From Caballeronia zhejiangensis (GTDB lineage Bacteria; Pseudomonadota; Gammaproteobacteria; Burkholderiales; Burkholderiaceae), in assembly GCF_000698575.1 (NCBI RefSeq), contig NZ_JFHD01000010.1, positions 62,001 to 126,000 on the forward strand: 64,000 nucleotides of DNA. The letters run 5' to 3'. Both the position numbers and the translations under genes were made by a program. The stretch's first letter is position 1; each line of letters starts with the position of its first letter. Positions 43,496 to 53,073 of this stretch are shown here, piece after piece. A model generated the notes under the pieces. That model was not told the DNA's origin. It saw only the letters and a program-made list of their open reading frames with translations, and did no database searches.

Positions 43496-46400
43496 ATGCA
43501 TCTGCTCCGCACGACGCCGGGAGGCTTCGTCGACGACGCGCAGGGCGTCATGCGTATCGATCAGACGAGCGCGCCGATCGTCGTGCTCAGCTCCGCCGAT
43601 ACGACGCTCGCGTTGCTCGCGAGCGCGTTTCCGCGTCTCGAGCCGGGCTTTCCCGACGTGCGGCTCGCGAATCAATCGTTTCTGCGTCAGCCCGCATCGG
43701 TCGATTTCTATGTCGACGATGTATTGCGTCACGCGAAGGTCGTGATCGTCGATCATCTCGGCGGCGAATCGTACTGGCCGTACGGCATCGAGCGGCTCGT
43801 CGCGCTCGCGAAAGAGCGCAAGCAGATGCTCGCAATGTTTTCGGGCGATCTCACCGAGGACCCGAATCTTATCGGCAAGAGCACGGCCGATGCAGCGTTT
43901 TGCCGCGAGCTGTCGCGCTATCTGCGCGAAGGCGGCGCGCGCAATGCCGAGGAGTTTCTACGCGCGATCGCGCATCGCGCGTTCGGCTTCGGGCGCGAGC
44001 CGCAGCCGCCGAGTCCGCTGCCCGCCGTCGCGATCTATCATCCCGAGCGCGATATCGCGGTCATCGACGACTGGCAGGCGCGCTGGACCGAAGGCGCGGG
44101 CGTCGCCGCGATCCTGTTTTACCGCGCGCATTTGCAATCGGGCAATACGGCCGTGTTCGATGCGCTCATCGAAGCGCTCGAAAAAGAAGGCATGAATCCG
44201 TTGCCGATCGCGATTTCGTCGCTCAAGGAAAGCGTGAGCCGCGAAGTGGTCGAGCGTTTGTGCGCGCAGCATCGCGCATCGCTCGTATTGAACACGACGG
44301 CTTTTGCGGCGAGCGTGATCGGCGAGGACGAAGCGTTCGAAGTCGCGGGCGATGCGCCCGTGCTGCAAGTCATCCTGAGCGGCGGCAATCGCGATGACTG
44401 GCAGAAGGACAATCACGGCCTGAATTCGCGCGACGTCGCCATGCATGTCGCGCTTCCCGAAGTCGATGGCCGCATCATCACGCGCGCCGTGAGTTTCAAG
44501 GGGCTCGCATATCACTGCAAGCATACGCAGGTGGATGTCGTGCGCTATCAGGCCGACGCGGAGCGCGTGCGCTTCGTCGCCGAACTGAGCCGGCGGTGGA
44601 CCAAGCTGCGTCATACGCCGAACGCGCAGAAGCGCATCGCGCTCGTGCTGGCGAACTACCCGGCGAGCGAAGGGCGCATCGGCAATGGCGTGGGACTCGA
44701 TACGCCTGCATCCGCGATCAACATTCTGTCGATGCTCGCGCGAGAAGGCTATCGCGTCGGCACGATGCCGCCGAACGGCGATGCGCTCATCGCCGCGTTG
44801 ACGGAAGGCGTGACCAACGATCCCGTCGTCCGCGATATGCGCCCTGCGTTGCAGAGTCTTTCGCTCGATGACTATCTCGACGCGTATCGCACACTGCCCG
44901 CCGATGCGCGCGCCGCGCTCGAAAAAACCTGGGGCGCACCCGAAGACGACCCGACGATCAGACGCGGCCGTTTCATGATCGCGGGCTATCGCTGCGGGGA
45001 AGTGTTCATCGGCATTCAGCCCTCGCGTTCGCGGCAGCGCAACGATTACGCGAGCTATCACGATGCCGAACTCGTGCCGCCGCATTCCTATCTCGCGTTC
45101 TACTTCTGGCTGCGTCTGCGCTTTCAGGCGGATGCGCTCGTGCATGTCGGCAAGCACGGCAATCTCGAATGGCTGCCGGGAAAGAGCGTCGCGTTGTCGT
45201 CATCGTGCTGGCCGGATGCGATTCTCGGACCGATGCCGCATCTCTATCCGTTCATCGTCAACGATCCGGGCGAAGGCAGTCAGGCGAAGCGCCGCGCGCA
45301 GGCCGTGATCATCGATCATCTTATGCCGCCGCTCACGCGCGCCGAGAACTATGGGCCATTGCAGGATCTCGAGCGTCAGGTCGACGAATACTACGAAGCG
45401 TTGATGGTCGATGTGCGCCGCGCCAAGCTGCTGCGCAAGACGATTCTCGCGAACATCGTCGAGAACCGGCTGCACGAGGAACTCGGGCTGGATGCGCCAC
45501 GCGATACCGTGGGTGAAGACGCGTTGCTCACGCGCGCCGATGCCTATCTCTGCGAACTGAAGGAAGCGCAGATTCGCGACGGCCTGCATGTATTCGGTGT
45601 CTCGCCGCAAGGCGTGCAACGACGCGACACGCTGCTCGCGCTCGGCCGCTTTCCGATCGGCGACGGCCAGGGCGCGAACGCGAGCCTGATCGTCGCGATC
45701 GCACGGGATCTGCAATTGCCCGATATCTTCGATCCGCTCGATGCGGATTGGGCCGCGCCGTGGACCGGCCCGCGTCCGCAAGCACTTGCCGATGTGAGTG
45801 AAGCGCCGTGGCGTCATCAAGGCGATACGCGCGAGCGCCTCGAATCGTTAGCGATGCAACTATTGTCCGATGCTGACGCAGCCGCGCCCGGACCGCGTGC
45901 ATCGCTCGTGCTCGAACGTCTGCGTGGCGATGTGCTCGCGCGGCTCGATGCGTGCGGCCCGCAAGAGCTGACGCAACTGAAGCGAGGTCTCGAAGGCCGT
46001 TTCGTGCCGCCGGGTCCGAGCGGCTCGCCTTCGCGCGGCAGACCGGACGTGCTGCCCACCGGCCGCAACTTCTATTCCGTCGATACGCGCGCATTGCCGA
46101 CGCAAGCCGCATGGTCGCTCGGCGTAAAGTCGGCGAACGCATTGGTCGAACGCCATGTGCAGGATCACGGCGATTTTCCGCGGGCAATCGGCTTGTCGGT
46201 GTGGGGCACGGCGACGATGCGGACCGGCGGCGACGATATCGCGCAGGCGTTCGCGTTGATCGGCGTGCGGCCCAAGTGGGCGGCGGGCAGTCATCGCGTG
46301 ACCGACTTCGAGATTCTGCCGATCTCGATCTTCAACCGGCCGCGCATCGACGTGACATTGCGCGTATCGGGCTTCTTCCGCGATGCGTTCGCGAATCTCA

Positions 46401-47272
46401 TTCATCTCTTCGATGCGGCGGTGCAGGCCGTCGCCGAATTGGACGACGAGCCCGCCGATGTCAACCCGATCCGCGCGCGCATCCTTCGTGAGCGCGACGA
46501 GCTGATCGCGCGCGGCATCGAGACGAAGGACGCGCGGCGTCGAGCGGGCTGGCGCGTGTTCAGCACGAAGCCGGGCGCATACGGCGCGGGTCTGCAGGAA
46601 CTGATCGACGCAAAGCAATGGCAGACCGATGCGGATCTTTCCGCCGCGTATCAAAGCGCGGGCGGCTACGCGTATTCGCAATCGGGCGACGGCGTCGAAG
46701 CACGCGCGAGCTTCGGCGCGCGGCTATCGACGCTCGATGTCGTCGTGCAGAACCAGGACAATCGCGAACACGATCTGCTCGATTCGAACGACTATCACCA
46801 GTTCCAGGGCGGCATGGTCGCGGCCGTGCGCTATCTGTCGGGCGTGCAGCCGCAGACGTATAACGCCGATCACAGCAATCCCGCTGCGCCGCGCGTTCGC
46901 ACGCTGAACGAAGAGATTGCGCGCGTGGTGCGTTCACGCGTGGTCAATCCGAAGTGGATCGATGGCGTGAAGCGGCACGGTTACAAGGGCGCGTCCGAAC
47001 TCGCGGCGACCGTCGATTACCTGTTCGGCTACGACGCCACCGCGCGCGTCGTGTCGGATCATCAGTACGCGCTGGTCACCGATGCCTATGTGAACGATGC
47101 CGACACGCGCGAGTTCATTGCGCAGCACAATCCGCACGCCTTGCAATCGATCTGCGAGCGTCTGCTCGAAGCGATGCAACGCGGTCTGTGGCAGCAACCC
47201 GCTGGCTATCGCGAGCAGGTCGAACGGCATCTGCTCGATGTCGAACAGCACATCGAAGGCCGACATTCTTGA
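43496..47272 (+). CDS. cobN: Cobaltochelatase subunit CobN
   Basis: 1258 residues, usual length for CobN (magnesium-chelatase H-subunit family). Recognisable segments are GKHGNLEWLPGKSVALS and the C-terminal NQDNREHDLLDSNDYHQFQGG. It inserts Co2+ into hydrogenobyrinate a,c-diamide using an ATPase partner. The gene downstream begins inside its stop codon (TTGA overlap). Confidence 0.95.
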   Translation: MHLLRTTPGGFVDDAQGVMRIDQTSAPIVVLSSADTTLALLASAFPRLEPGFPDVRLANQSFLRQPASVDFYVDDVLRHAKVVIVDHLGGESYWPYGIERLVALAKERKQMLAMFSGDLTEDPNLIGKSTADAAFCRELSRYLREGGARNAEEFLRAIAHRAFGFGREPQPPSPLPAVAIYHPERDIAVIDDWQARWTEGAGVAAILFYRAHLQSGNTAVFDALIEALEKEGMNPLPIAISSLKESVSREVVERLCAQHRASLVLNTTAFAASVIGEDEAFEVAGDAPVLQVILSGGNRDDWQKDNHGLNSRDVAMHVALPEVDGRIITRAVSFKGLAYHCKHTQVDVVRYQADAERVRFVAELSRRWTKLRHTPNAQKRIALVLANYPASEGRIGNGVGLDTPASAINILSMLAREGYRVGTMPPNGDALIAALTEGVTNDPVVRDMRPALQSLSLDDYLDAYRTLPADARAALEKTWGAPEDDPTIRRGRFMIAGYRCGEVFIGIQPSRSRQRNDYASYHDAELVPPHSYLAFYFWLRLRFQADALVHVGKHGNLEWLPGKSVALSSSCWPDAILGPMPHLYPFIVNDPGEGSQAKRRAQAVIIDHLMPPLTRAENYGPLQDLERQVDEYYEALMVDVRRAKLLRKTILANIVENRLHEELGLDAPRDTVGEDALLTRADAYLCELKEAQIRDGLHVFGVSPQGVQRRDTLLALGRFPIGDGQGANASLIVAIARDLQLPDIFDPLDADWAAPWTGPRPQALADVSEAPWRHQGDTRERLESLAMQLLSDADAAAPGPRASLVLERLRGDVLARLDACGPQELTQLKRGLEGRFVPPGPSGSPSRGRPDVLPTGRNFYSVDTRALPTQAAWSLGVKSANALVERHVQDHGDFPRAIGLSVWGTATMRTGGDDIAQAFALIGVRPKWAAGSHRVTDFEILPISIFNRPRIDVTLRVSGFFRDAFANLIHLFDAAVQAVAELDDEPADVNPIRARILRERDELIARGIETKDARRRAGWRVFSTKPGAYGAGLQELIDAKQWQTDADLSAAYQSAGGYAYSQSGDGVEARASFGARLSTLDVVVQNQDNREHDLLDSNDYHQFQGGMVAAVRYLSGVQPQTYNADHSNPAAPRVRTLNEEIARVVRSRVVNPKWIDGVKRHGYKGASELAATVDYLFGYDATARVVSDHQYALVTDAYVNDADTREFIAQHNPHALQSICERLLEAMQRGLWQQPAGYREQVERHLLDVEQHIEGRHS

Positions 47273-48276
47273 ACGAATCCATCACATCTGCCGTGTTTCC
47301 TTTTTCGGCGCTCGTCGCACAGGCGCCCTTGCAGCAGGCGCTTTTGCTCGCGGCCGTCGATCCTTCGATCGGCGGCGTGCTCGTGAGCGGGCCGCGCGGC
47401 ACGGCGAAATCCACCGCGACGCGCGCACTCGCGGAGTTGCTGCCCGAAGGGAAGCTCGTGACCTTGCCGCTCGGCGCGAGCGAGGAACAGTTGATCGGCA
47501 CGCTCGACATCCAAAGCGCATTGCGCGACGGCGGTGTGAAGTTTTCTCCGGGCCTGCTTGCGAAGGCGCATCGGGGCGTGCTGTATGTCGATGAAGTGAA
47601 TCTCCTGCCGAATCCGCTCGTCGATCAGTTGCTCGATGTTGCGGCGAGCGGCGTGAACATCGTCGAGCGCGATGGCATTTCGCATCGGCACGACGCGCGC
47701 TTCGTGCTGATCGGCACGATGAATCCGGAAGAGGGCGAGTTGCGGCCGCAATTGCTCGATCGTTTCGGTCTTGCCGTGGAGATGAACAATTGCTTCGATG
47801 CGCTCGTGCGGCAACGTATCGTCAAGGCGCGTCTTGCATTCGATGCCGATCCTGATGCGTTTCGCGCGCGGCATCGCGACGAGCAGGCTTCGCTGGAATC
47901 GCGCATTCACGCGGCGCGCGCGGCATTGTCGTCATTCGATTTCGATGATGCGGTTCATGCGCGCGTGAGCGAGCTTTGCATCGAGGCGCATGTCGACGGC
48001 TTGCGTGCGGACATCGTCATGCTGCGCGCGGCGCGAGCGCTGGCTGCGTTGGAGGAAGCAGCGGGCGTGAACGTCACGCACGTCGAACGCGTCGCCGATG
48101 CGGTGCTTAAGCATCGGCGAAGAGAAGGGGAAGCGCCTTCACGCGAACCGGCAGGCCGCGAGTCGACGTCGCCCGATGCAGGCTCGAACCAAGCGGATTG
48201 GGGCTACATGCCGCCGGAGCCGACGGGAACCGCGAAGGTCAAGCAAGTGAGGCCGCTCGCCGCAAAAAAAGCCTGA
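47269..48276 (+). CDS. AAA+ chelatase ATPase, ChlI/BchI-like partner of CobN
   Basis: 335 residues. Magnesium-chelatase I-subunit-like AAA+: Walker A GPRGTAKST (about 43), Walker B GVLYVDEVNLL and the sensor GTMNPEEG. It takes the place of CobS in the cobaltochelatase. Start is TTG 47269, overlapping the cobN stop; no ATG lies between the stop and the conserved start of the domain. C-terminal 60 residues are a low-complexity linker, as in fused ChlID. Confidence 0.87.
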   Translation: MNESITSAVFPFSALVAQAPLQQALLLAAVDPSIGGVLVSGPRGTAKSTATRALAELLPEGKLVTLPLGASEEQLIGTLDIQSALRDGGVKFSPGLLAKAHRGVLYVDEVNLLPNPLVDQLLDVAASGVNIVERDGISHRHDARFVLIGTMNPEEGELRPQLLDRFGLAVEMNNCFDALVRQRIVKARLAFDADPDAFRARHRDEQASLESRIHAARAALSSFDFDDAVHARVSELCIEAHVDGLRADIVMLRAARALAALEEAAGVNVTHVERVADAVLKHRRREGEAPSREPAGRESTSPDAGSNQADWGYMPPEPTGTAKVKQVRPLAAKKA

Positions 48277-48965
48277 ACCATCGAAGGCGCGACGCGAATG
48301 CCTTCGACACAAGGCATCGTCTTCGATGGAACGAAGCGTTCGCGAAAGGCCGCAGCGCGACGCGCGAGGGCGAAGTCAGCGCGTCGATCGACTGGATGGC
48401 GACATTGCGCGCAAAGCGTTCCGCGCGTTTTGCTACGGAGCATTTGCGATATCGGCGCACGCAGGGCGACGGTGCGGTGCTGCATTGTTTTCTGCTCGAT
48501 TGCTCCGGCTCGATGCTCGCCGGCGAGCGCCTTGCGCGCGCGAAGGGCATGCTCGTCGCGCTGTTCGATCGCGCTTATCGTGAGCGGGCGGAGATTGCGC
48601 TGATATGTTTCGGCGGTGCACGCGCGAAAGTGCGTCGTCAGCCGGGCGCGGCGCACTGGTTCAATGAGCGGTGGGTCGCGCCGATCGGCGGCGGTGGCGG
48701 CACGCCTCTCGCGCTTGGGCTGGCGAGCGCGGGAACGGTGCTTGAAAAAGCGGCTCGGCGCAGACCAGCGCAACGGCGCTGCTTGTGGGTGCTCACCGAC
48801 GGGCGAACGAACGAGCAACCGCAAGCACCTCACGCAGCGGATGAGATCGTCGTCGTCGATTTCGAGGAAGGCGCGATTCGGGTCGGGCGCGGCGAGGCGC
48901 TCGCGCGCGAGTGGAGCGCGAGATATGTGCTTGCGGATGCGCTGATAAGAATCTCGGATTGTTGA
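48198..48965 (+). CDS. VWA-domain chelatase subunit, ChlD/BchD-like
   Basis: 255 residues. A von Willebrand A domain with MIDAS residues LLDCSGSML, GGTPLALGLA and LTDGRTN (about 95-240), preceded by a ChlD-like SIDWMATLRAKRSAR segment. It plays the CobT role with the preceding ATPase. The start is uncertain: TTG 48198 lies well inside the ATPase gene and no in-frame ATG or GTG precedes the conserved segment, so a rare start or frameshifted ChlID fusion is possible. Confidence 0.75.
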   Translation: MGLHAAGADGNREGQASEAARRKKSLNHRRRDANAFDTRHRLRWNEAFAKGRSATREGEVSASIDWMATLRAKRSARFATEHLRYRRTQGDGAVLHCFLLDCSGSMLAGERLARAKGMLVALFDRAYRERAEIALICFGGARAKVRRQPGAAHWFNERWVAPIGGGGGTPLALGLASAGTVLEKAARRRPAQRRCLWVLTDGRTNEQPQAPHAADEIVVVDFEEGAIRVGRGEALAREWSARYVLADALIRISDC

Positions 48966-49109
48966 GCAATCGATTCGAATATTGCCGACTGCCACGGTGA
49001 TTGTCCGAATTTTGCGCGATCAGGCTTGCAGCGATTCAGCGAGCTATATCGACTTTATAATCGCCTGCATATTTCGGAGTTGTTTGGCTATGAATAATTA
49101 GGATAACAA

Positions 49110-49609
49110 ATGTACAGACCAAGCTTTGCGGCCGCGTGGTCGGCATCCATGGAAATCTTCGATCCATCGAATCCGAGGGGAAGGTCGCGACGGTGATTGG
49201 TGGGAAGGTAGCCGCCAACATCAACGAGGTGGGTGCGGAAGCGAGGTGGAAGAACACGTGCGCGGTTCGCATGAGCTATATCTTGAATCACTCGGGCGTG
49301 ACCATTCCAGCCATCGATGGGAAGGCGGTTTCAGGCGCTGATCGTCGACGCTACTTCTTTCGCGTGGTGGACCTCATCGAATTTCTCAAACAGCGTTGGG
49401 GCAAGCCGGAAACGATTGAATATCCGCCCTCGGGAGGCGGCAGGCTCGCAGGCAAAAAAGGTGTGATTCTCTTTGAAACGTCGGGATGGCGAGACGCACA
49501 AGGCCATGCCACCTTGTACAACGGTATCGTTTGCTACGACAGTTGTTACTTCAACGAACCTGGGGTTCGATACAGGACCGACCAGGCGCATTTTTGGAGC
49601 CTGTCATGA
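49110..49609 (+). pseudogene. tae4: Type VI secretion amidase effector Tae4, apparently frameshifted
   Basis: Tae4-type cell-wall amidase. From ATG 49110 (AGGATAA before it) the reading is MYRPSFAAAWSASMEIF..., the typical Tae4 N-terminus, but this frame stops at 49194. The rest, from about GKVATVIGGKV to the end at 49609, continues in the -1 frame after a GGGG run at 49177-49180. Joined, it gives about 166 residues, the normal length, with catalytic Cys in NTCAVRMSY (about C51) and His in GHATLYNG (about H133). A GTG at 49136 could start the second frame alone but would lack the conserved N-terminus. Immunity gene overlaps its stop. Confidence 0.82.
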
Positions 49610-50061
49610 AGCGATGGACCAGCCTGGTGATTCTCGCGCTGGCGTGCGCTACGGCAAGCGGACAGACCATTCCCCCCAACGAAAACTCGCCGGAAGCGCC
49701 ATCGCGTACCTACGCCCAGAATTACAAGGACATGGTCTTGGCCATATGCGTCGCCACAGCGTACAAAGGCAGTAACGACGCAGCCGTCGATGCCGGAAGT
49801 AGCGCGAGCGCACTGAGAGACTGGACTTATTACGACCTCGATAAAAGTCCCGCGGAAGTGGAGGCGCTAGTGCGCAAGTATCTACGGCGCGATTACTATA
49901 ATCCGCTTGTCGAGGCCGAAGCGAAGGGAGCGGACATTCGCTTCGATTTTCTCAAGTGCCTCGACCTGTACCACAGCAAGGAATTGGAGCGGCTGGTCAA
50001 ACGACGGGTAGCGCACCCTGACTGGACGGTACGTTCGCGTTCAAAAGCGGGCAAGCATTGA
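49606..50061 (+). CDS. tai4: Tai4 family immunity protein
   Basis: 151 residues with a Sec signal peptide (MKRWTSLVILALACATASG), then a helical Tai4 domain with conserved YAQNYKDMVLAICVATAY and FLKCLDLYHSKELERLVKR. Tai4 dimers neutralise Tae4 in the periplasm. Its ATG overlaps the effector stop (ATGA). Intact although the effector is broken. No VgrG, PAAR, Hcp or other type VI gene nearby. Confidence 0.85.
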   Translation: MKRWTSLVILALACATASGQTIPPNENSPEAPSRTYAQNYKDMVLAICVATAYKGSNDAAVDAGSSASALRDWTYYDLDKSPAEVEALVRKYLRRDYYNPLVEAEAKGADIRFDFLKCLDLYHSKELERLVKRRVAHPDWTVRSRSKAGKH

Positions 50062-50075
50062 CTCTCGACGCATCC

Positions 50076-51728
50076 TCAGTCATACCACCGCGGCGTATAA
50101 ACCCAATCCCCGACGACACGCGTCATCGATGATCCGACGATGACCATCGTCCTCATGTCGACGAGCTCGCTCTTCAGTTCACCGAGCTCAATGACGCGCA
50201 AAGCCTCCGCCGGACGTCCGATATCTCTTCCCAGCACGACCGGCGTGTCCGAGTCCCGATATCGCTTCACGACGTCGATCGCACGATCGAACTGCCACGG
50301 CCGCGCCTTCGACAGCGGGTTATAGAAAGCCATCACAAGATCCGCTTCGCCTGCATGCGCGATGCGCTTCTCGATCACGCTCCACGGCTTCAAGTTATCC
50401 GACAACGACAACACGCAGAAGTCATGGCCGAGCGGCGCACCCGCGCGCGCGGCCGTCGCGAGCGAGGCCGACACGCCCGGCACGATCTGAAGCTTCACCG
50501 CATTCCATTCGGGATGCGTGGCGCGTCCTTCGTCGAGTGCTTCGAGCACCGCTGCGGCCATCGCGAACACGCCGGGATCGCCCGATGACACCACGATCAC
50601 GCGTCGGCCTTCACTCGCGAGTTCGAACGCGTGTCGCGCGCGCTGCAGTTCCTCGCGATTGTCGGTGATGTGCACGCGCTGGTCGTCGCGAAACGGTCCC
50701 GCCATACGCACATACGTCTCGTAACCGAGCACGTCTTGTGCGTCGTGAAGCGCGCTTCTTGCGGCGGGCGTCATCAGTTCCGCCTTGCCGGGACCAAGGC
50801 CGATCACCGTCAGCGTGCCGCGCGCATGGCCGATCGATCCCGCATCGATCGGCGTATCGCTGACGTGCAGCGCAACGCCTCGCGCATCGTTGCGAGCGAA
50901 TGGCGGGGCATCGCAGAAGCGCAACGGCACATCGAGCGCACGCGCCGCATCTTCGAGCGGACGCGAAGCCATGTAGCGAGCGGGCGCGGTCAACGCCGCG
51001 AGCGCAAGCGGTGCGAGACCACGTTCGTTCAAGGCAGCTCGCACGCGTTCGGCGACGTCATCGTCGTGTGAAATATCTTCGATCCACGCAAGCACGCAAC
51101 GCGGATGAATCACGAGGCTGTTTTCATCGCGCGTGGCAAGCGGCGTGATGCGAACGGCAAGACGCGCATCGTCGTTGCGAGGCAGCGCGGCATCGTCGAG
51201 CCAGGGCGCGTGGCCTTCGATGCGCGTCGTCGCGCCCGCCAGCAGGTCGGACACGAAACGCTTGCCTTGCTCGATATCCGCAAGTGCATAACCTTCGGGC
51301 GGCGCCAGCAGACATTTCCCGAAGCGCAATTCGCCGCTCGTCGTGATCGCGGGTGCGACTTGCAAGGCGTCGCCGATCTCGCGCGCAAGCACATTCACGC
51401 CGCTCATGCCGCCCAGCAGCGGCACGATGGCGCTGCCATCCTGCGCGATGGCGAGCACGGGCGGTTCGTTGCCTTTGTCGGCGAGACAGGATGCAAGCGC
51501 GCGAATCACGATGCCCGCGGAACACAGCGCGACGATCGCCGCGCCCGACGCATACAGACCACGCACGTGCGCGCCGAAGTCGTCATACGCGATGTCCGCG
51601 CTCACGCGGCTCGCCAGTCCATGCACGCGCGATTGCGGAAAGCGCGCCTGAATGCGACGCGCGGTATCGAGCGCGCCCGCGCCGAGCACGACGATCGCCA
51701 TCGGCATGGAAGCCTTCATGCGCGCCAT
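50076..51728 (-). CDS. cobJ: CbiG-CobJ fusion: cobalt-precorrin hydrolase domain and precorrin-3B C17-methyltransferase
   Basis: 550 residues. CbiG N-terminal and middle domains (about 10-290; [27 protein letters not shown]) followed by a SAM-dependent CobJ methyltransferase (about 305-550; [37 protein letters not shown]). CobJ contracts the ring and methylates C17. ATG 51728 follows GGGGAAAAA and overlaps the cobI stop region; ATG 51719 overlaps the stop exactly and is the alternative. Last gene of the cobG-cobH-cobI-cobJ operon. Confidence 0.92.
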   Translation of the reverse strand: MARMKASMPMAIVVLGAGALDTARRIQARFPQSRVHGLASRVSADIAYDDFGAHVRGLYASGAAIVALCSAGIVIRALASCLADKGNEPPVLAIAQDGSAIVPLLGGMSGVNVLAREIGDALQVAPAITTSGELRFGKCLLAPPEGYALADIEQGKRFVSDLLAGATTRIEGHAPWLDDAALPRNDDARLAVRITPLATRDENSLVIHPRCVLAWIEDISHDDDVAERVRAALNERGLAPLALAALTAPARYMASRPLEDAARALDVPLRFCDAPPFARNDARGVALHVSDTPIDAGSIGHARGTLTVIGLGPGKAELMTPAARSALHDAQDVLGYETYVRMAGPFRDDQRVHITDNREELQRARHAFELASEGRRVIVVSSGDPGVFAMAAAVLEALDEGRATHPEWNAVKLQIVPGVSASLATAARAGAPLGHDFCVLSLSDNLKPWSVIEKRIAHAGEADLVMAFYNPLSKARPWQFDRAIDVVKRYRDSDTPVVLGRDIGRPAEALRVIELGELKSELVDMRTMVIVGSSMTRVVGDWVYTPRWYD

Positions 51729-52444
51729 TTTTTCCCCGGCACGACGAGCAGCGAGAAATACGGCGATGCCATCGGATCGACTTCATCGAGCGGCACGATG
51801 CGCTGGTTGGCCATCGTCGCGCGCTCGACATACAACGCGCGATCGTCGAGGCCGAGTTCGCCCAGCACGCGCCGCACTTTCTCGAAGTTGCGGCCGAGCT
51901 TCATGATGACGGCCGCATCGGCTCCTTCGAGACGGCGCTTCAGATCGTCTTCAGGCAGCACGCCCGACAGCACCGACAGACTCTGATTGCGATACACGAG
52001 CGGCACGCCGAGCACGGCCACGCCGCCGAGCATCGAGCACACGCCCGGCACGACCTCTGCATCGAAGCGTGCTGCGAGACGATCGTGCAGATACATGTAC
52101 GAGCCGTAGAAAAACGGATCGCCCTCGCAGATCACGGCGACATCGCGGCCGGATTCGAGATGACCGGATATCGTGAGCGCGGCTTCGTCGTAGAACGCGC
52201 TGATGATCGTCTCGTAGCAGAGCGGCGGTTCGAGCGCTTCGGTCGTCACCGGATAGACGAGCGGCAGGCGCATCTGCGTATCGTCGAGATGCGATTCGAT
52301 GATGCCGAACGCATTACCCTTCTTGCCCTTTGCGACGAAATACGCGACCACCGGCGCGGCCTTCAAAAGCCGCAGCGCCTTCACGGTGATCAGCTCCGGA
52401 TCGCCCGGGCCGACGCCTAATCCAAAGAGACGTCCACGCATCAT
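51716..52444 (-). CDS. cobI: Precorrin-2 C20-methyltransferase CobI
   Basis: 242-residue tetrapyrrole methylase: [20 protein letters not shown] at about 6-25, [15 protein letters not shown] and VVPGVCSM. It transfers a methyl to C20 of precorrin-2. Its ATG overlaps the cobH stop. Confidence 0.94.
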   Translation of the reverse strand: MMRGRLFGLGVGPGDPELITVKALRLLKAAPVVAYFVAKGKKGNAFGIIESHLDDTQMRLPLVYPVTTEALEPPLCYETIISAFYDEAALTISGHLESGRDVAVICEGDPFFYGSYMYLHDRLAARFDAEVVPGVCSMLGGVAVLGVPLVYRNQSLSVLSGVLPEDDLKRRLEGADAAVIMKLGRNFEKVRRVLGELGLDDRALYVERATMANQRIVPLDEVDPMASPYFSLLVVPGKKWRA

Positions 52445-53073
52445 TCGGCCTCCGAAGCAAGTGCGTTCACTGCGGCCGCTGCCATCGCGCTGCCCCCGCG
52501 CCGGCCGAGCAGCGCGACGAAGGGCACGCCGCGGCTATCGGCGGCGAGCATCGCTTTCGATTCCGCCGCGCCGATGAAACCGACCGGAAAGCCGAGAATG
52601 AGCGCGGGCTTCGGCGCGCCGGCATCGATCATGTCGAGCAGATGGAAGAGCGCGGTCGGCGCGTTGCCTATCGCGACGATCGCGCCTTCGAGTTGCGCAC
52701 GCCATAGTTCGAGCGCGGCGGCCGAGCGCGTGTTGCGCATCGCGCGGGCGCGCTCGGGAATCGAGGGATCGCTCAAGGTGCAGATCACGCGGTTGTCGGC
52801 GGGCAAGCGCGCGCGCGTGATGCCCTCGGCGACCATGCGCGCATCGCACAGGATCGGCGCGCCCGCTGCAAGCGCCTTTCTTCCGATGCTGCCCGCGCCG
52901 GGCGAGAAGCGCAGATCGCTCACGATATCCACCATGCCGCACGCATGGATCAGTCGCACGGCGAGCTTCTCCAGATCGGCGGGAATGGCGGCGAGGTCGG
53001 CTTCGGCGCGGATCGTCGCAAAGGACTGACGATAAATCTCCGCGCCGTCGCGGATGTAGTCAAGCATCGGCAT
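52441..53073 (-). CDS. cobH: Precorrin-8X methylmutase CobH
   Basis: 210 residues. The catalytic histidine is H43 in LIHACGMVD. Other family segments: [12 protein letters not shown] and [12 protein letters not shown]. It moves the C11 methyl to C12, forming hydrogenobyrinate. The start overlaps the cobG stop by 14 bases. Confidence 0.95.
   Translation of the reverse strand: MPMLDYIRDGAEIYRQSFATIRAEADLAAIPADLEKLAVRLIHACGMVDIVSDLRFSPGAGSIGRKALAAGAPILCDARMVAEGITRARLPADNRVICTLSDPSIPERARAMRNTRSAAALELWRAQLEGAIVAIGNAPTALFHLLDMIDAGAPKPALILGFPVGFIGAAESKAMLAADSRGVPFVALLGRRGGSAMAAAAVNALASEAE

Noticed and set aside
45848..45864. Third copy of the TTAGCGATGCAACTATT motif, in cobN
   Set aside because: It is inside a conserved coding region (S-L-A-M-Q-L-L) and may be chance; kept only as a note to the lysR finding.
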